Source: Pseudooceanicola algae (GTDB taxonomy: Bacteria; Pseudomonadota; Alphaproteobacteria; Rhodobacterales; Rhodobacteraceae). Taken from it: a DNA stretch of 64,000 nucleotides. The translations under genes and the position numbers were made by a program. Positions 10,306 through 19,050 of this stretch are shown in pieces. The stretch spans positions 62,001 to 126,000 of the forward strand of contig NZ_CP060436.1 of assembly GCF_003590145.2 (NCBI RefSeq), given 5' to 3'. Numbering within the stretch: position 1 is the stretch's first letter; each line of letters starts with the position of its first letter. The notes below the pieces were generated by a model. It saw only the letters and a list, made by a program, of their open reading frames with translations. It was not told the DNA's origin and searched no databases.

Positions 10306-12300
10306 ATGCACCAGTATCGCAGCCATTCCTGCGCAGGCCTGACCAAGGCCGATGTCGGCGACACTGTTCGCCTTTCCGGCTGGGTACATCGGGTCCGCGA
10401 TCACGGCGGCATCCTGTTCATCGACCTGCGCGACCACTACGGCACAACGCAGGTCCTGTGCGACCCCGACAGCCCGGTCTTCGCCGAGGTCGAGAAGGTG
10501 CGCTCCGAATGGTGCATCCGCATCGACGGCACCGTGAAGGCCCGCGACCCCGAGCTGGTGAACGCCAAGCTGCCGACCGGCGAAATCGAGGTCTTCGTGC
10601 GCGACATCGAGGTGCTGGGCGCGTCGAAGGAACTGCCGCTGATGGTCTTCGGCGATCAGGAATACCCCGAGGAAACCCGCCTGCGCTATCGCTACCTCGA
10701 TCTGCGCCGCGAGCAGATGCAGAAGAACATGATCCTGCGTTCCGACGTCGTCAGCTCGATCCGCAAGCGGATGTGGGACCTCAGCTTCAAGGAATTCCAG
10801 ACGCCGATCATCACGGCCTCCAGCCCCGAAGGCGCGCGCGACTTCCTCGTGCCGTCGCGCCTGCACCCGGGCAAGTTCTATGCCCTGCCGCAGGCCCCGC
10901 AGCAGTTCAAGCAGCTGCTGATGGTCTCGGGCTTCGACAAGTATTTCCAGATCGCGCCCTGCTTCCGCGACGAGGACCCGCGCGCCGACCGTTCGCCCAC
11001 CGATTTCTACCAGCTCGACATGGAGATGTCCTTCGTCACCCAGCAGGACATCTTCGACACGATCAGCCCGGTCATCGGCGGCATCTTCGAGGAATTCGGC
11101 GGCGGCAAGTCCGTCGACGCGCCGGCAAGCTGGCCGCAGATCTCCTACAAGGACGCGGCGCTGAAGTACGGTTCCGACAAGCCCGACCTGCGCAACCCGA
11201 TCGAGATGCAGGTCGTGTCCGAGCATTTCGCCGGCTCCGGTTTTGCCATCTTCGCCAAGCTGCTGGAACAGGACGGTACCGAGATCCGCGCCATCCCCGC
11301 GCCCAAGGGCGGTAGCCGCAAGTTCTGCGACCGCATGAACGCCTTTGCCCAGAAGGAAGGTCTGCCCGGCATGGGCTACATCTTCTGGCGCGAGCGGCAG
11401 GAGCCGAATTCAACCGCTAGGGAGTTGAAGAAATGGATCGGCAACCGGATGGTGGATGAGGTCAAGCTGCAGGAAATCAAGGAAGCTGTGGTAAAAAATG
11501 GGTTCGAAGAGGCCGTTGAGGTAATCGAGCAGATCGCAGCGTTGATCCGCGACGGTGACCCACTGGATATCAAGATCGCGGAGGCCAAGCAGCGGCTTTA
11601 TTATCCCGGTGCTGGAGAATTGGAAGCCGCCGGTCCCTTGGCCAAGAACATCGGCCCCGAGCGGACCGAGGCGATCCGCCAGCAGCTGGGTCTTGGTGTC
11701 GGCGACGCGGCCTTCTTCCTGGGCGGCAAGCCCAAGCAGTTCGAAGCCGTCGCGGGCCGTGCCCGCAACGTCATCGGCGAGGAACTGGGCCTGACCGATC
11801 AGAACCGCTTCGCCTTTGCCTGGATCGTCGATTTCCCGATCTACGAAAAGGACGAGGAAACCGGCAAGCTGGACTTCGAGCACAACCCCTTCTCCATGCC
11901 GCAGGGCGGGATGGAGGCGCTGCAAGGCGATCCGCTGGACGTGCGCGGCTACCAGTATGACCTGGCGTGCAACGGCTATGAACTTGTCAGCGGCGCGATC
12001 CGGAACCACAAGCCCGAGATCATGTTCAAGGCTTTCGAAATCGCCGGTTACGGCAAGGACGAAGTCACCAAGCGCTTTGGTGGCATGGTCAACGCCTTCC
12101 AGTACGGCGCCCCGCCGCACGGTGGCTGCGCGGCCGGTATCGACCGGATCGTCATGCTGCTGGCCGAGGAACAGAACATCCGCGAAGTGATCCTGTTCCC
12201 GATGAACCAGCGTGCCGAGGACCTGATGATGTCGGCGCCGTCCGAGCCGCTGTCCGAGCAACTGATGGAACTGCATCTGCGGGTCATCCCGCAGGAGTGA
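10306..12300 (+). CDS. aspS: aspartyl-tRNA synthetase with a ~75-residue insertion in the GAD domain
   Basis: This class II synthetase charges tRNA-Asp (or Asp/Asn) in the cytoplasm. The order is an N-terminal OB anticodon-binding domain, the catalytic domain with motif 2 ([10 protein letters not shown]), the GAD insertion domain, and motif 3 (GIDRIVML) near the C-terminus. The protein is 664 residues, whereas close relatives are about 590. The excess is a block at residues about 364-438 (11395-11620), between the conserved FWRE and [12 protein letters not shown] segments. It is in frame and leaves all catalytic motifs intact. Hand count gives about 53% GC in the block against 67% in the preceding 60 bases. 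A strong terminator follows the stop. Confidence 0.96.
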   Translation: MHQYRSHSCAGLTKADVGDTVRLSGWVHRVRDHGGILFIDLRDHYGTTQVLCDPDSPVFAEVEKVRSEWCIRIDGTVKARDPELVNAKLPTGEIEVFVRDIEVLGASKELPLMVFGDQEYPEETRLRYRYLDLRREQMQKNMILRSDVVSSIRKRMWDLSFKEFQTPIITASSPEGARDFLVPSRLHPGKFYALPQAPQQFKQLLMVSGFDKYFQIAPCFRDEDPRADRSPTDFYQLDMEMSFVTQQDIFDTISPVIGGIFEEFGGGKSVDAPASWPQISYKDAALKYGSDKPDLRNPIEMQVVSEHFAGSGFAIFAKLLEQDGTEIRAIPAPKGGSRKFCDRMNAFAQKEGLPGMGYIFWRERQEPNSTARELKKWIGNRMVDEVKLQEIKEAVVKNGFEEAVEVIEQIAALIRDGDPLDIKIAEAKQRLYYPGAGELEAAGPLAKNIGPERTEAIRQQLGLGVGDAAFFLGGKPKQFEAVAGRARNVIGEELGLTDQNRFAFAWIVDFPIYEKDEETGKLDFEHNPFSMPQGGMEALQGDPLDVRGYQYDLACNGYELVSGAIRNHKPEIMFKAFEIAGYGKDEVTKRFGGMVNAFQYGAPPHGGCAAGIDRIVMLLAEEQNIREVILFPMNQRAEDLMMSAPSEPLSEQLMELHLRVIPQE

Positions 12301-12321
12301 TCCTGACGATTTTCGCGATTG

Positions 12322-12356
12322 AAACGCCCGGACCGCAAGGCTCGGGCGTTTTGCTT
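12322..12356 (+). terminator. Rho-independent terminator of aspS
   Basis: AAACGCCCG (12322-12330) pairs perfectly with CGGGCGTTT (12343-12351) around a 12-base loop, followed by TGCTTT. It begins 22 bases after the aspS stop. Confidence 0.85.
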
Positions 12357-12470
12357 TGGGAAGGTCGTGCCTGCAAGCAAGGCGCGGTGGCATTGAATAC
12401 GACCGTTTGCCGGGCGAGCATGGGCAGGCACAATGCTCTTGGCTGGCTGCGGATTTGAAAGGGACAATAC

Positions 12471-13073
12471 ATGGGACGGTTGGGGCGACCCTTGGCCATG
12501 GAGGCCGAGGAACGGCGCGAAAAGATCTTTGCCGTCGCCGAGGCGCTGTTCTGCGCCCATGGCTATCGCGCGGTCTCCATGGCGCAGATCGCTGCGGCGG
12601 CGGGCATGTCGAAACGCACGATCTATGGCGCCTTCATGTCGAAAGAGGACCTGCTGAACGGGTTGATCGCCTCGTCCCTTGTCTGGGATGACAGCGTCGA
12701 AAGCCTGCCTGCCGATCCCGTCGACCGCCTGCGCCTGCAGGTCCGGCGGGTGACCCGGCGCGTCTTGTCAGAGCGTCACATCAACCTTTGTCGTCTGGCG
12801 ATTTCGGAAAGCATGGACAAGGAAACCCTGGCGCATAGCTTTCTGGAACATGGCATCCTTCGCAGCCGCCGCGCGGTGATCGAAACGCTGTCGCAGGTCG
12901 ACCCAGCCCGCTGTCGGGTCGACCTGCCCGCTGAAACAATGGCCAGCATGTTGTTCGGGGCGGGCAGTGCAGTCAGCCTAGTAACGGCACTGATGGGCGG
13001 GCCGATGCCGGATCTCGACCATCAGGTCGCACTGGCCGAGGCCGTGGTCACGGCGCTGTTCCTGCCTGCCTGA
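12471..13073 (+). CDS. TetR/AcrR family transcriptional regulator
   Basis: This 200-residue protein has an N-terminal TetR helix-turn-helix at residues about 15-60 (IFAVAEALFCAHGY, then SMAQIAAAAGMSKRTIYGAF). A divergent all-helical ligand domain resembling the C-terminal TetR_C_7 type follows. The ATG at 12471 lies after AAAGGGACAATAC. No efflux or metabolic gene is adjacent in the same direction, so its target is unknown. It is convergent with the hemerythrin gene. Confidence 0.88.
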   Translation: MGRLGRPLAMEAEERREKIFAVAEALFCAHGYRAVSMAQIAAAAGMSKRTIYGAFMSKEDLLNGLIASSLVWDDSVESLPADPVDRLRLQVRRVTRRVLSERHINLCRLAISESMDKETLAHSFLEHGILRSRRAVIETLSQVDPARCRVDLPAETMASMLFGAGSAVSLVTALMGGPMPDLDHQVALAEAVVTALFLPA

Positions 13074-13111
13074 CCTGCGCCGACCTCTTTGGTGCGTGCA
13101 GGCCGAGCAGC

Positions 13112-13588
13112 TCAGTCTTCCAGCGCGTCGGCGCGCTTTTCCTCGATGATCCCGGCTTCCTTGTCCTTGCGGGCCAGGAACTTGTCGCCATAGGCGTCGT
13201 TTTCCTCGGCCCCGATCACTTCCTTGGCGCGGGCAAAGATGTCTTCTTCTTCTTCGTCCATGTGGTGTTCGTAATCGTGCTTCAGCACCCGGAACCGTTG
13301 CAGCCATGCGGGCGAGCTCATATCGGTGTCGCGCAATTCCTCGAGGATCTCGTCCATCTCGGCATGTTCCTGCACCGAATGGCGGGCGGCGTCCTGTCCC
13401 CAGGTCTTGCTCATCAGCTTGGAATAAAAGGTCTCTTCCTCGGCGGCCGCGTGGCTTTTCACATCGTGATAGAATGCATCCCAGGCCTCGCGACGCTCGG
13501 CGCTGTCGCCTTCGGTCCCGTCGATCTTGCCCAGAAGGGCGCGGTGGCGGTCGTGGTCCTGCTTGATGGCGTCATAGATCGAAGGCAT
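13112..13588 (-). CDS. hemerythrin HHE domain protein
   Basis: This 158-residue cytoplasmic protein has the hemerythrin-like four-helix bundle. The likely di-iron ligands are the histidines in DHDRHR near residue 12, H-AAEEETF near 47-53, QEHAEMDE near 75 and HDYEHHMDEEEED near 105-115. Such proteins bind oxygen or buffer iron and nitric oxide. The acidic C-terminal tail (EKRADALED) is not conserved. The ATG at 13588 follows AGGAAAGGAATG; the frame stays open far upstream but without homology. Confidence 0.88.
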   Translation of the reverse strand: MPSIYDAIKQDHDRHRALLGKIDGTEGDSAERREAWDAFYHDVKSHAAAEEETFYSKLMSKTWGQDAARHSVQEHAEMDEILEELRDTDMSSPAWLQRFRVLKHDYEHHMDEEEEDIFARAKEVIGAEENDAYGDKFLARKDKEAGIIEEKRADALED

Positions 13589-13783
13589 GGGACATTCCTT
13601 TCCTGCTGTCTCGGCCGGTGCTGTGGCCTTGCTGGCTGTGCTGCCTAAACGCATCGGGGGGCTGCGGGTTCCCCACTGGACCCATGGGGTGCGCGGCTCT
13701 GGCCTTTGCGGAGGCGGGGTGGGGGCCGCTATACGGGTGTTCGGGCCCACCGTCGGCGCCCCTCCTGTTGCGAAGGAAAGATC

Positions 13784-14500
13784 ATGACCACTTCCCGCCC
13801 CATCGGACCTGTCGTCCCGGGTTGGCGCCCGGCAATGGTGCCGCCTTCCGACCTTGTCCTGACCGGCAGGCTGATCCGTCTCGTGCCGCTGCGCGCCGAC
13901 CGTCATGCGGCGGCCCTGCATGGGGCCTATGGCGGCGCGGGCTGGATCTGGGATTACATGCCGGTCGGCCCCTTCGCGACAGAGGCGGAGTACGCCGCCT
14001 GGGTCAGGTCCACGGAAACCGACCCCGCGACGGTCTTTTTCGCGATTGAATCTCTGGCGGACGGGGCCCCGGTGGGGGTGGCGAGCTATCTCAACATCGC
14101 GCCCGCCAACGGGTCGGTCGAGGTCGGCAACATCGCCTTCGCCCCGGTCCTGCAGGGCCGCCCCGAAGCGACCGAGGCCATGGTGCTGATGATGCGATGG
14201 GCCTTTTCCAACGGCTATCGGCGATATGAATGGAAATGCAATGCGCTGAACCTGCCGTCCCGGCGGGCGGCGCAACGGCTGGGTTTCAGCTTCGAAGGGG
14301 TCTTTCGTCAGCACATGGTGGTGAAGGGGCGCAATCGCGACACGGCCTGGCTGGCGATCACGGATGCGCAATGGCCTGGGCTGTCGCAACGGTTCGACGC
14401 CTGGCTGGCACCGGAGAATTTCGACGGGTCAGGGCGTCAGATCACCCGGCTAAGCGTGCTGACCTCGCCGCTGCGGGTCGCCTCCGACCCCGCGCTCTGA
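13784..14500 (+). CDS. GNAT family N-acetyltransferase (RimJ/RimL type)
   Basis: This 238-residue protein has the GNAT fold, with an N-terminal LTGRLIRLVPLRADRHAAAL strand-helix and an SVEVGNIAFAPVLQGR acetyl-CoA-binding region. The segment EWKCNALNLPSRRAAQRLGFSF is typical of RimJ/RimL-like enzymes of about 220-240 residues with the RHMVVKGRNRDTAW end. The acceptor is unknown. AAGGAAAG precedes the ATG. It is divergent from the hemerythrin gene (about 195 nt between starts). Confidence 0.87.
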   Translation: MTTSRPIGPVVPGWRPAMVPPSDLVLTGRLIRLVPLRADRHAAALHGAYGGAGWIWDYMPVGPFATEAEYAAWVRSTETDPATVFFAIESLADGAPVGVASYLNIAPANGSVEVGNIAFAPVLQGRPEATEAMVLMMRWAFSNGYRRYEWKCNALNLPSRRAAQRLGFSFEGVFRQHMVVKGRNRDTAWLAITDAQWPGLSQRFDAWLAPENFDGSGRQITRLSVLTSPLRVASDPAL

Positions 14501-14547
14501 CACCCTTGCCCACTGTGGCCGCCTGGGGTGGGCCGCCGAAAGGAAAA

Positions 14548-14571
14548 CCCCCCGGTTCTGAGACCGGGGGG
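14548..14571 (-). terminator. Intrinsic terminator downstream of the VOC gene
   Basis: ACCGGGGGG and CCCCCCGGT form a perfect 9-bp stem with a TCTGAG-type loop. On the minus strand it is followed by TTTTCCTTTC. It lies about 180 bases beyond the stop of the VOC gene, and it could also stop plus-strand readthrough from the GNAT gene. I see no gene in 14572-14751. Confidence 0.65.
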
Positions 14572-14751
14572 GAATTGGTGCTGAAAAGGGCTTGGGGGGA
14601 GTAATTTCCGCGCCGGTTCCGCCTTGGGGAAGTCAGTTCCGACGGCCTTCGGGGAAAACTCTAGGCCGGGTTTGAATCGCGCATGTGACCGGGGCGAAAC
14701 GACTTCGTGACAAGTCCGGTTTCTGACCCGGCAGGCGGGATCCTGCACGGG

Positions 14752-15258
14752 TCAGGTGGTCAGCGGCGCCTCGGCCAGCAGGGCCTTCAGGTCCAACGGC
14801 GCATTGTACATCGCCAGCGACCCGTCGGGCTGGCGCGGCCAGTCCTTCATCGGGCGGTCGCGGTAAAGCTCGATCGCATTGCCATCCGGGTCGGTGAGGT
14901 AGAGCGCCTCGCTGACCCCGTGATCCGAGGCCCCGTCAAGGGCAATGTCCGCCTCGTTCAGACGGCGCAGGGCATCGGCCAGAGCGGCCCGGGTCGGGTA
15001 GAGGATGGCGGCATGGTACAGCCCGGTACAGCCCGCCGGGGCTGCGCAGCCATCGCGCGATTCCCAGGTGTTGAGGCCGATATGGTGATGATAGCCACCA
15101 GCGGACAGGAAGGCCGCCTGTTTGCCGAATTCGGCCTGAAGCTCGAACCCCAGGACGCCGACGTAGAAATCCAGCGCCCGGTCGATATCGGCGACCTTGA
15201 GATGGATGTGACCGATCGAGGTCTCGGGATGGATTGGGATACTTGGGCGCAGGGTCAT
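14752..15258 (-). CDS. VOC family protein (extradiol dioxygenase/glyoxalase-like)
   Basis: This 168-residue protein has the vicinal-oxygen-chelate fold, with GHIHLKVADIDRALDFYVGVLGF at the N-terminus (metal His in HIHLKV), YHHHIGLNTW mid-protein, HAAIL and DPDGNAIELY near the end. It most resembles the CatE-type catechol 2,3-dioxygenase-like proteins of this size. The real substrate is unknown. It is a monocistronic unit with a GGAGGAAACCGCA ribosome site. Confidence 0.85.
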   Translation of the reverse strand: MTLRPSIPIHPETSIGHIHLKVADIDRALDFYVGVLGFELQAEFGKQAAFLSAGGYHHHIGLNTWESRDGCAAPAGCTGLYHAAILYPTRAALADALRRLNEADIALDGASDHGVSEALYLTDPDGNAIELYRDRPMKDWPRQPDGSLAMYNAPLDLKALLAEAPLTT

Positions 15259-15347
15259 TGCGGTTTCCTCCGGGTTACCTCCCCAGATAGGTTCCCCGGT
15301 TCCTGCCTGAAAGGTCAGGCTGCGCAGAGTGGCTGTGCAATCATGCT

Positions 15348-15372
15348 ATGGCCGTCCCGTCGGGGACGGCCA
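15348..15372 (-). terminator. Strong hairpin after trpS
   Basis: ATGGCCGTCCC and GGGACGGCCAT form a perfect 11-bp stem around a three-base loop, 36 bases after the trpS stop. Neither side has a T-run, so it is either a non-canonical terminator or an mRNA-stabilising hairpin. Confidence 0.5.
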
Positions 15373-15407
15373 TCCGAAGCGGATCACCGCCCCCTTTATC
15401 AGTGCTG

Positions 15408-16457
15408 TCAGCTCTGGATCATGCCGACGATTTCGTAGGCGTCCTTCAGGACCGGCGCGGCGATGGCGCGGGCCTTTTCGGCGCCCTTTCCGATGATCGC
15501 GTCGATCTCGTCCGGGACCTGCATCAGCCGCGCCATCTCGGTCGAGATCGGCGACAATTTGGCCACGGCCAGGTCCGACAGCATCGGTTTGAACTCCGAG
15601 AACTGCTTGCCGCCGACATCGGCCAGCACCTGGTCGATGCTCTGATCCGACAGGGCCGCGAAGATGTTCACCAGGTTGCGCGCCTCGGGACGGTCATCGA
15701 GCCCCTTGGGTTCGCAGGGCAGGGCATCGGCATCGGTGCGGGCCTTGCGGATCTTGTTCGCGATTGTATCGGCGTCGTCGGTCATGTTGATCCGCGCCAT
15801 GTCCGAGGGGTCGGATTTCGACATCTTCTTGCTGCCGTCCCGCAGCGACATGACACGGGTCGCCGCCCCTTCGATCACCGGTTCGGTCATCGGAAAGAAG
15901 TTCACCCCGTAGTCGTGGTTGAACTTGGCGGCGATGTCGCGGGTCAGTTCGACATGCTGTTTCTGATCCTCGCCCACCGGCACATGGGTGGTCTGATAGA
16001 TCAGGATGTCGGCGGCCATCAGCGCGGGATAGGCAAACAGCCCCAGCGAGGCATTCTGCTGGTTCTTGCCCGCCTTGTCCTTCCACTGGGTCATCCGCTG
16101 CATCCAGCCCACGCGGGCGACGCAGTTGAAGATCCAGGCAAGCTGGGCATGTTCTGGCACCTGGCTCTGATTGAACAGGATCGACTTGGCCGGGTCGAGG
16201 CCCGAGGCGATATAGCCGGCGGCCAGTTCGCGGGTCTGGCGACGCAGGGCGTCCGGGTCCTGCCAGACGGTGATCGCATGCAGGTCGACCATGCAGAAGA
16301 TCGTCTCGAAGCCTTCCTTCAGGCCCCGGTCCTGCCAGTCCACGAAGCGGCGCATAGCCCCAAGGTAATTGCCTAGGGTAAGCCCGCCCGAAGGTTGGAT
16401 TCCGGAAAAGGCACGGGGTGTGAAAGCCGCCTGGGTCGCTTCGGTCGCGTCGGTCAT
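15408..16457 (-). CDS. trpS: tryptophanyl-tRNA synthetase
   Basis: This class I synthetase attaches tryptophan to tRNA-Trp. The 349-residue protein has the HIGH-equivalent motif in [14 protein letters not shown] (21-34), the CMVDLHA motif and the KMSKS loop ([10 protein letters not shown]). The length is usual for proteobacteria. Two ATGs are adjacent (16460 and 16457); the second is better spaced from the GAGGAGG ribosome site. It is divergent from the rhomboid-like gene. Confidence 0.96.
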   Translation of the reverse strand: MTDATEATQAAFTPRAFSGIQPSGGLTLGNYLGAMRRFVDWQDRGLKEGFETIFCMVDLHAITVWQDPDALRRQTRELAAGYIASGLDPAKSILFNQSQVPEHAQLAWIFNCVARVGWMQRMTQWKDKAGKNQQNASLGLFAYPALMAADILIYQTTHVPVGEDQKQHVELTRDIAAKFNHDYGVNFFPMTEPVIEGAATRVMSLRDGSKKMSKSDPSDMARINMTDDADTIANKIRKARTDADALPCEPKGLDDRPEARNLVNIFAALSDQSIDQVLADVGGKQFSEFKPMLSDLAVAKLSPISTEMARLMQVPDEIDAIIGKGAEKARAIAAPVLKDAYEIVGMIQS

Positions 16458-16589
16458 CATTCCCTCCTCGGGACGGGTCTCTGGCAATTCGCTACGCGCT
16501 GGATTACCCATGGCCCGAAGGGGCGTCAACCGCCCCGGCAGGCGTGATACAGGCGTTGCACGCGGTTGTTGCAACAGAAAGGCCCCCGA

Positions 16590-17285
16590 ATGCAGGACCC
16601 CAACATGACACGCCCCGAAGGGCCGGTGAATGCCGTGCCGCCGGTGATCGTGGTGATCTTCATCGCCATCATCGGGATCGAGGGGATCTTTTCCCTGGCC
16701 AATGCCGGCCTTGTCGGCGGACCGCAATCGGTCGGCTGGCGGCTGGCTGCATTGCAGGACTACGGGTTCTTCCCCGCCTATCTCGATTTCATGCTCCAGA
16801 CGGGGCAATTTCCCCTGGATGGGCTGATGCGCTTTGTCACCTACCCCTTTGTCAACGGTGCCTTCACCCAGGCCGTGATCGCCGGTGTCATGCTGCTGGC
16901 CCTCGGCAAGTTCGTCGGAGAGGCGATGCGTCCGGTCGGTCTGGCGGTCCTGTTCTTTGCCAGTTCCATCGTCGGAGCCCTGGTCTTTGGCCTGATCGCC
17001 CCGCCGCAGCAGGCCCTTTTCGGAGCCTTCCCGGCGGTTTACGGTTTTATCGGCGCCTATAGCTACATGTTGTGGATCTTCTACCGCGTCGCCGGGGAAC
17101 GCCAGATTGCGGCCTTCCGGCTGATCGGGCTGCTGATGGGTATCCAGCTGCTGTTCGCGATCTTCTTTGACGTCGGCCTGACCTGGGTGGCCGAGCTGGT
17201 AGGCTTTGCGGCCGGTTTCGCGCTGGCCCCGCTATTGCTGCCTGGCGGCCTGGCGCGGCTGCGGGCAAAGCTTCAGCGGCGCTAG
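16590..17285 (+). CDS. rhomboid-family membrane protein lacking the catalytic residues
   Basis: This 231-residue protein has about six hydrophobic segments and aligns with bacterial rhomboid proteases. The serine motif GASG-A-x-x-G is replaced by GAFPAVYG (145-152), putting Phe147 at the serine position. The catalytic His of the last core helix (A-H-x-x-G) is replaced by Glu202 in VAELVG. The His/Asn of the HGxxxH-xxN region is also gone ([15 protein letters not shown]). It is probably a membrane pseudoprotease or scaffold. The ATG at 16590 is chosen; ATG 16605 is an alternative. It is divergent from trpS. Confidence 0.78.
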   Translation: MQDPNMTRPEGPVNAVPPVIVVIFIAIIGIEGIFSLANAGLVGGPQSVGWRLAALQDYGFFPAYLDFMLQTGQFPLDGLMRFVTYPFVNGAFTQAVIAGVMLLALGKFVGEAMRPVGLAVLFFASSIVGALVFGLIAPPQQALFGAFPAVYGFIGAYSYMLWIFYRVAGERQIAAFRLIGLLMGIQLLFAIFFDVGLTWVAELVGFAAGFALAPLLLPGGLARLRAKLQRR

Positions 17286-17318
17286 GCCCGGCCGGTCCGC
17301 CTAACCGATCGGGCCGGC

Positions 17319-18842
17319 TCAGAACATCTCGGCCGGCAGGATCGGGACCGGGCGGGCAAAGCGTCGGTTGCGGGCCTCGGGCCAGGGCAGGATATAGGCC
17401 TCGCGGTCCTCGGGGTCGCGCGCGGCTTCTTCCTCTGCAATCCGGGTCCAGTCGGCGGCGCGGGTCGGGTCCATGCCCTTTTCCCGGCCACGAAGCCAGT
17501 TCGACATCAGCTTCTGACGCATCGCCTGCACGTCGCGTTCACCGTGAAACTGCAGCGATGCCTCGGTGTCCCACCGCATCGAGCGTCCGTTGAGGTTGGC
17601 CGACCCGACGATGCCGATATGGTCATCGACCAGCGTCACCTTCGAATGCAGATAGACGATGCCGGCCGAATGCAGCGGCATCGGCGTATGTTCCGGCGCA
17701 CGGCGGGGCTGCGCCGGGGCGACCACCGCAAGGCGGTCCCCGAAGGCGCGGCGCAGCACCGTCAGGCAGGATAGCTGCAGCGCCTGGGCGTGGCGCACAT
17801 CCATGCCGTCATGGCCATCGAAGATCACCCGCTCGGGTTCGGTCGGCAGGACCAGGATGACCTGAAGGCGGGGCGCGGATGCGGCCATGCTGGCAAGCGA
17901 CCGGGCCAGCGGCAGGTGGCGAAAGAACTGGGTCTCGATATAGATCAGCCGCCCGGCGCTTTCGAAAGCCGCGATATGGGCGTCTTCGTGTTCCGTGACC
18001 TCAGGGACGGGGCCGATGCGCCAGCGTCCCTTGGCCGCATGGGACTGCGTGCGCAGCAGGCGGGGGCCGGTGGCGATGCGGCGTTGCTTGTCCAGCGCGC
18101 GGGTCTCGGCCACGGGGCTGGGCTCTGCGCCGAAGCTCACGGCATCTGCCGCGATCGAGCGATCCCAGCATTCCGCGAAATGGCGCCGCAGGTCGGGTAC
18201 GGCCAGACCCGAGACCTTGATGCTGACGTCGTGCCAGGTCTCTTCGGGGCGGCGCGAATGGTCTTCGTCATCCCAGCGGCGTTCGTTGACATCGATGCCG
18301 CCGATCACGGCGGTCCGTCCATCGGCAATGGCGAATTTCTGGTGCATCGTCGCCGGGCGCAGGGTGATCTCGCCCTTCAGGGCGCGCTGTTGCAGGGGCG
18401 TCAGCTGTTCAGGGGCATAACGTTTCAGCGCCTCGATCCGTTCGTGGATCTTGTTGGCGAAGACCCGTTTCCAGACCGGGGCAGAGGCGGCCTCGTGGGG
18501 CGCGCAAAGGATCTCGGTCCCGGCGGGCTGGCGTTGCGCGAACTGCCGGGCGCAGCGCCAGGCATCCTGGTGCAGTTCTGCGGTGAACAGGGGATCGAAA
18601 TCCGCGATCAGCAGCCGCACCTTGACCCCGCGCGAGGCGACATGCGCAATCAGTTCGGCCCAGTTGCTAAGCTCCAGTTCGGCCGCTTCGTCGCTGCGCA
18701 ACCGGGTCAGCGGGTCGAGGATGCGGAAGGACATCAGCAGTTCCTCCCGCGCATTCAGACAAAGCCGTTCCAGCGCCGGGAACATCTCGGCAGCCGTGAC
18801 AAGCGGTTCGGTCCGGGCGTGATGCGTCCTGTCCGATGGCAT
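17319..18842 (-). CDS. phospholipase D-like family protein
   Basis: This 507-residue protein has two HKD motifs: HQKFAIAD (H167, K169, D174) and HSKVTLVD (H399, K401, D406). Each is followed by a GG-x-D/GSANLNGR segment. The pair defines the PLD superfamily (phospholipase D, cardiolipin synthase and transphosphatidylases). It lacks an obvious N-terminal membrane segment, so it is more like the soluble PLD enzymes found in Rhodobacteraceae than cardiolipin synthase. The ATG at 18842 follows CAGGACCAG. The substrate is not known. Confidence 0.9.
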   Translation of the reverse strand: MPSDRTHHARTEPLVTAAEMFPALERLCLNAREELLMSFRILDPLTRLRSDEAAELELSNWAELIAHVASRGVKVRLLIADFDPLFTAELHQDAWRCARQFAQRQPAGTEILCAPHEAASAPVWKRVFANKIHERIEALKRYAPEQLTPLQQRALKGEITLRPATMHQKFAIADGRTAVIGGIDVNERRWDDEDHSRRPEETWHDVSIKVSGLAVPDLRRHFAECWDRSIAADAVSFGAEPSPVAETRALDKQRRIATGPRLLRTQSHAAKGRWRIGPVPEVTEHEDAHIAAFESAGRLIYIETQFFRHLPLARSLASMAASAPRLQVILVLPTEPERVIFDGHDGMDVRHAQALQLSCLTVLRRAFGDRLAVVAPAQPRRAPEHTPMPLHSAGIVYLHSKVTLVDDHIGIVGSANLNGRSMRWDTEASLQFHGERDVQAMRQKLMSNWLRGREKGMDPTRAADWTRIAEEEAARDPEDREAYILPWPEARNRRFARPVPILPAEMF

Positions 18843-19019
18843 AAAACTGGTCCTGACCCCGTAATCGGTTTCATTGTGAGTGGCGGCGCCGCATGGTGTT
18901 GCGCGCATTGATCCCTGCCAGCCAACGCGCTGCCGGGGAAAGGGTTGCACGCTGTCCCGGCTTTCTTCGGCCTGCCCGGTCCCCTCGGGGCGCTGTCAGT
19001 GACTTTCGACCCATCGCGC

Positions 19020-19043
19020 GGGGCCTGCCGCGCGGCAGGCCCC
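19020..19043 (-). terminator. GC hairpin after murJ
   Basis: GGGGCCTGCCG (19020-19030) pairs perfectly with CGGCAGGCCCC (19033-19043), 8 bases after the murJ stop on the minus strand. There is no T-run, so terminator activity is uncertain. Confidence 0.45.
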
Positions 19044-19050
19044 CCGGATG

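Noticed and set aside
13589-14389. Long upstream extension of the hemerythrin frame
   Set aside because: The extension is antisense to the GNAT gene, and the ATG at 13588 with a good ribosome site gives the family-like start.
16590-17285. Active rhomboid protease
   Set aside because: The positions of the catalytic Ser and His hold Phe and Glu, so the label is kept to fold only.
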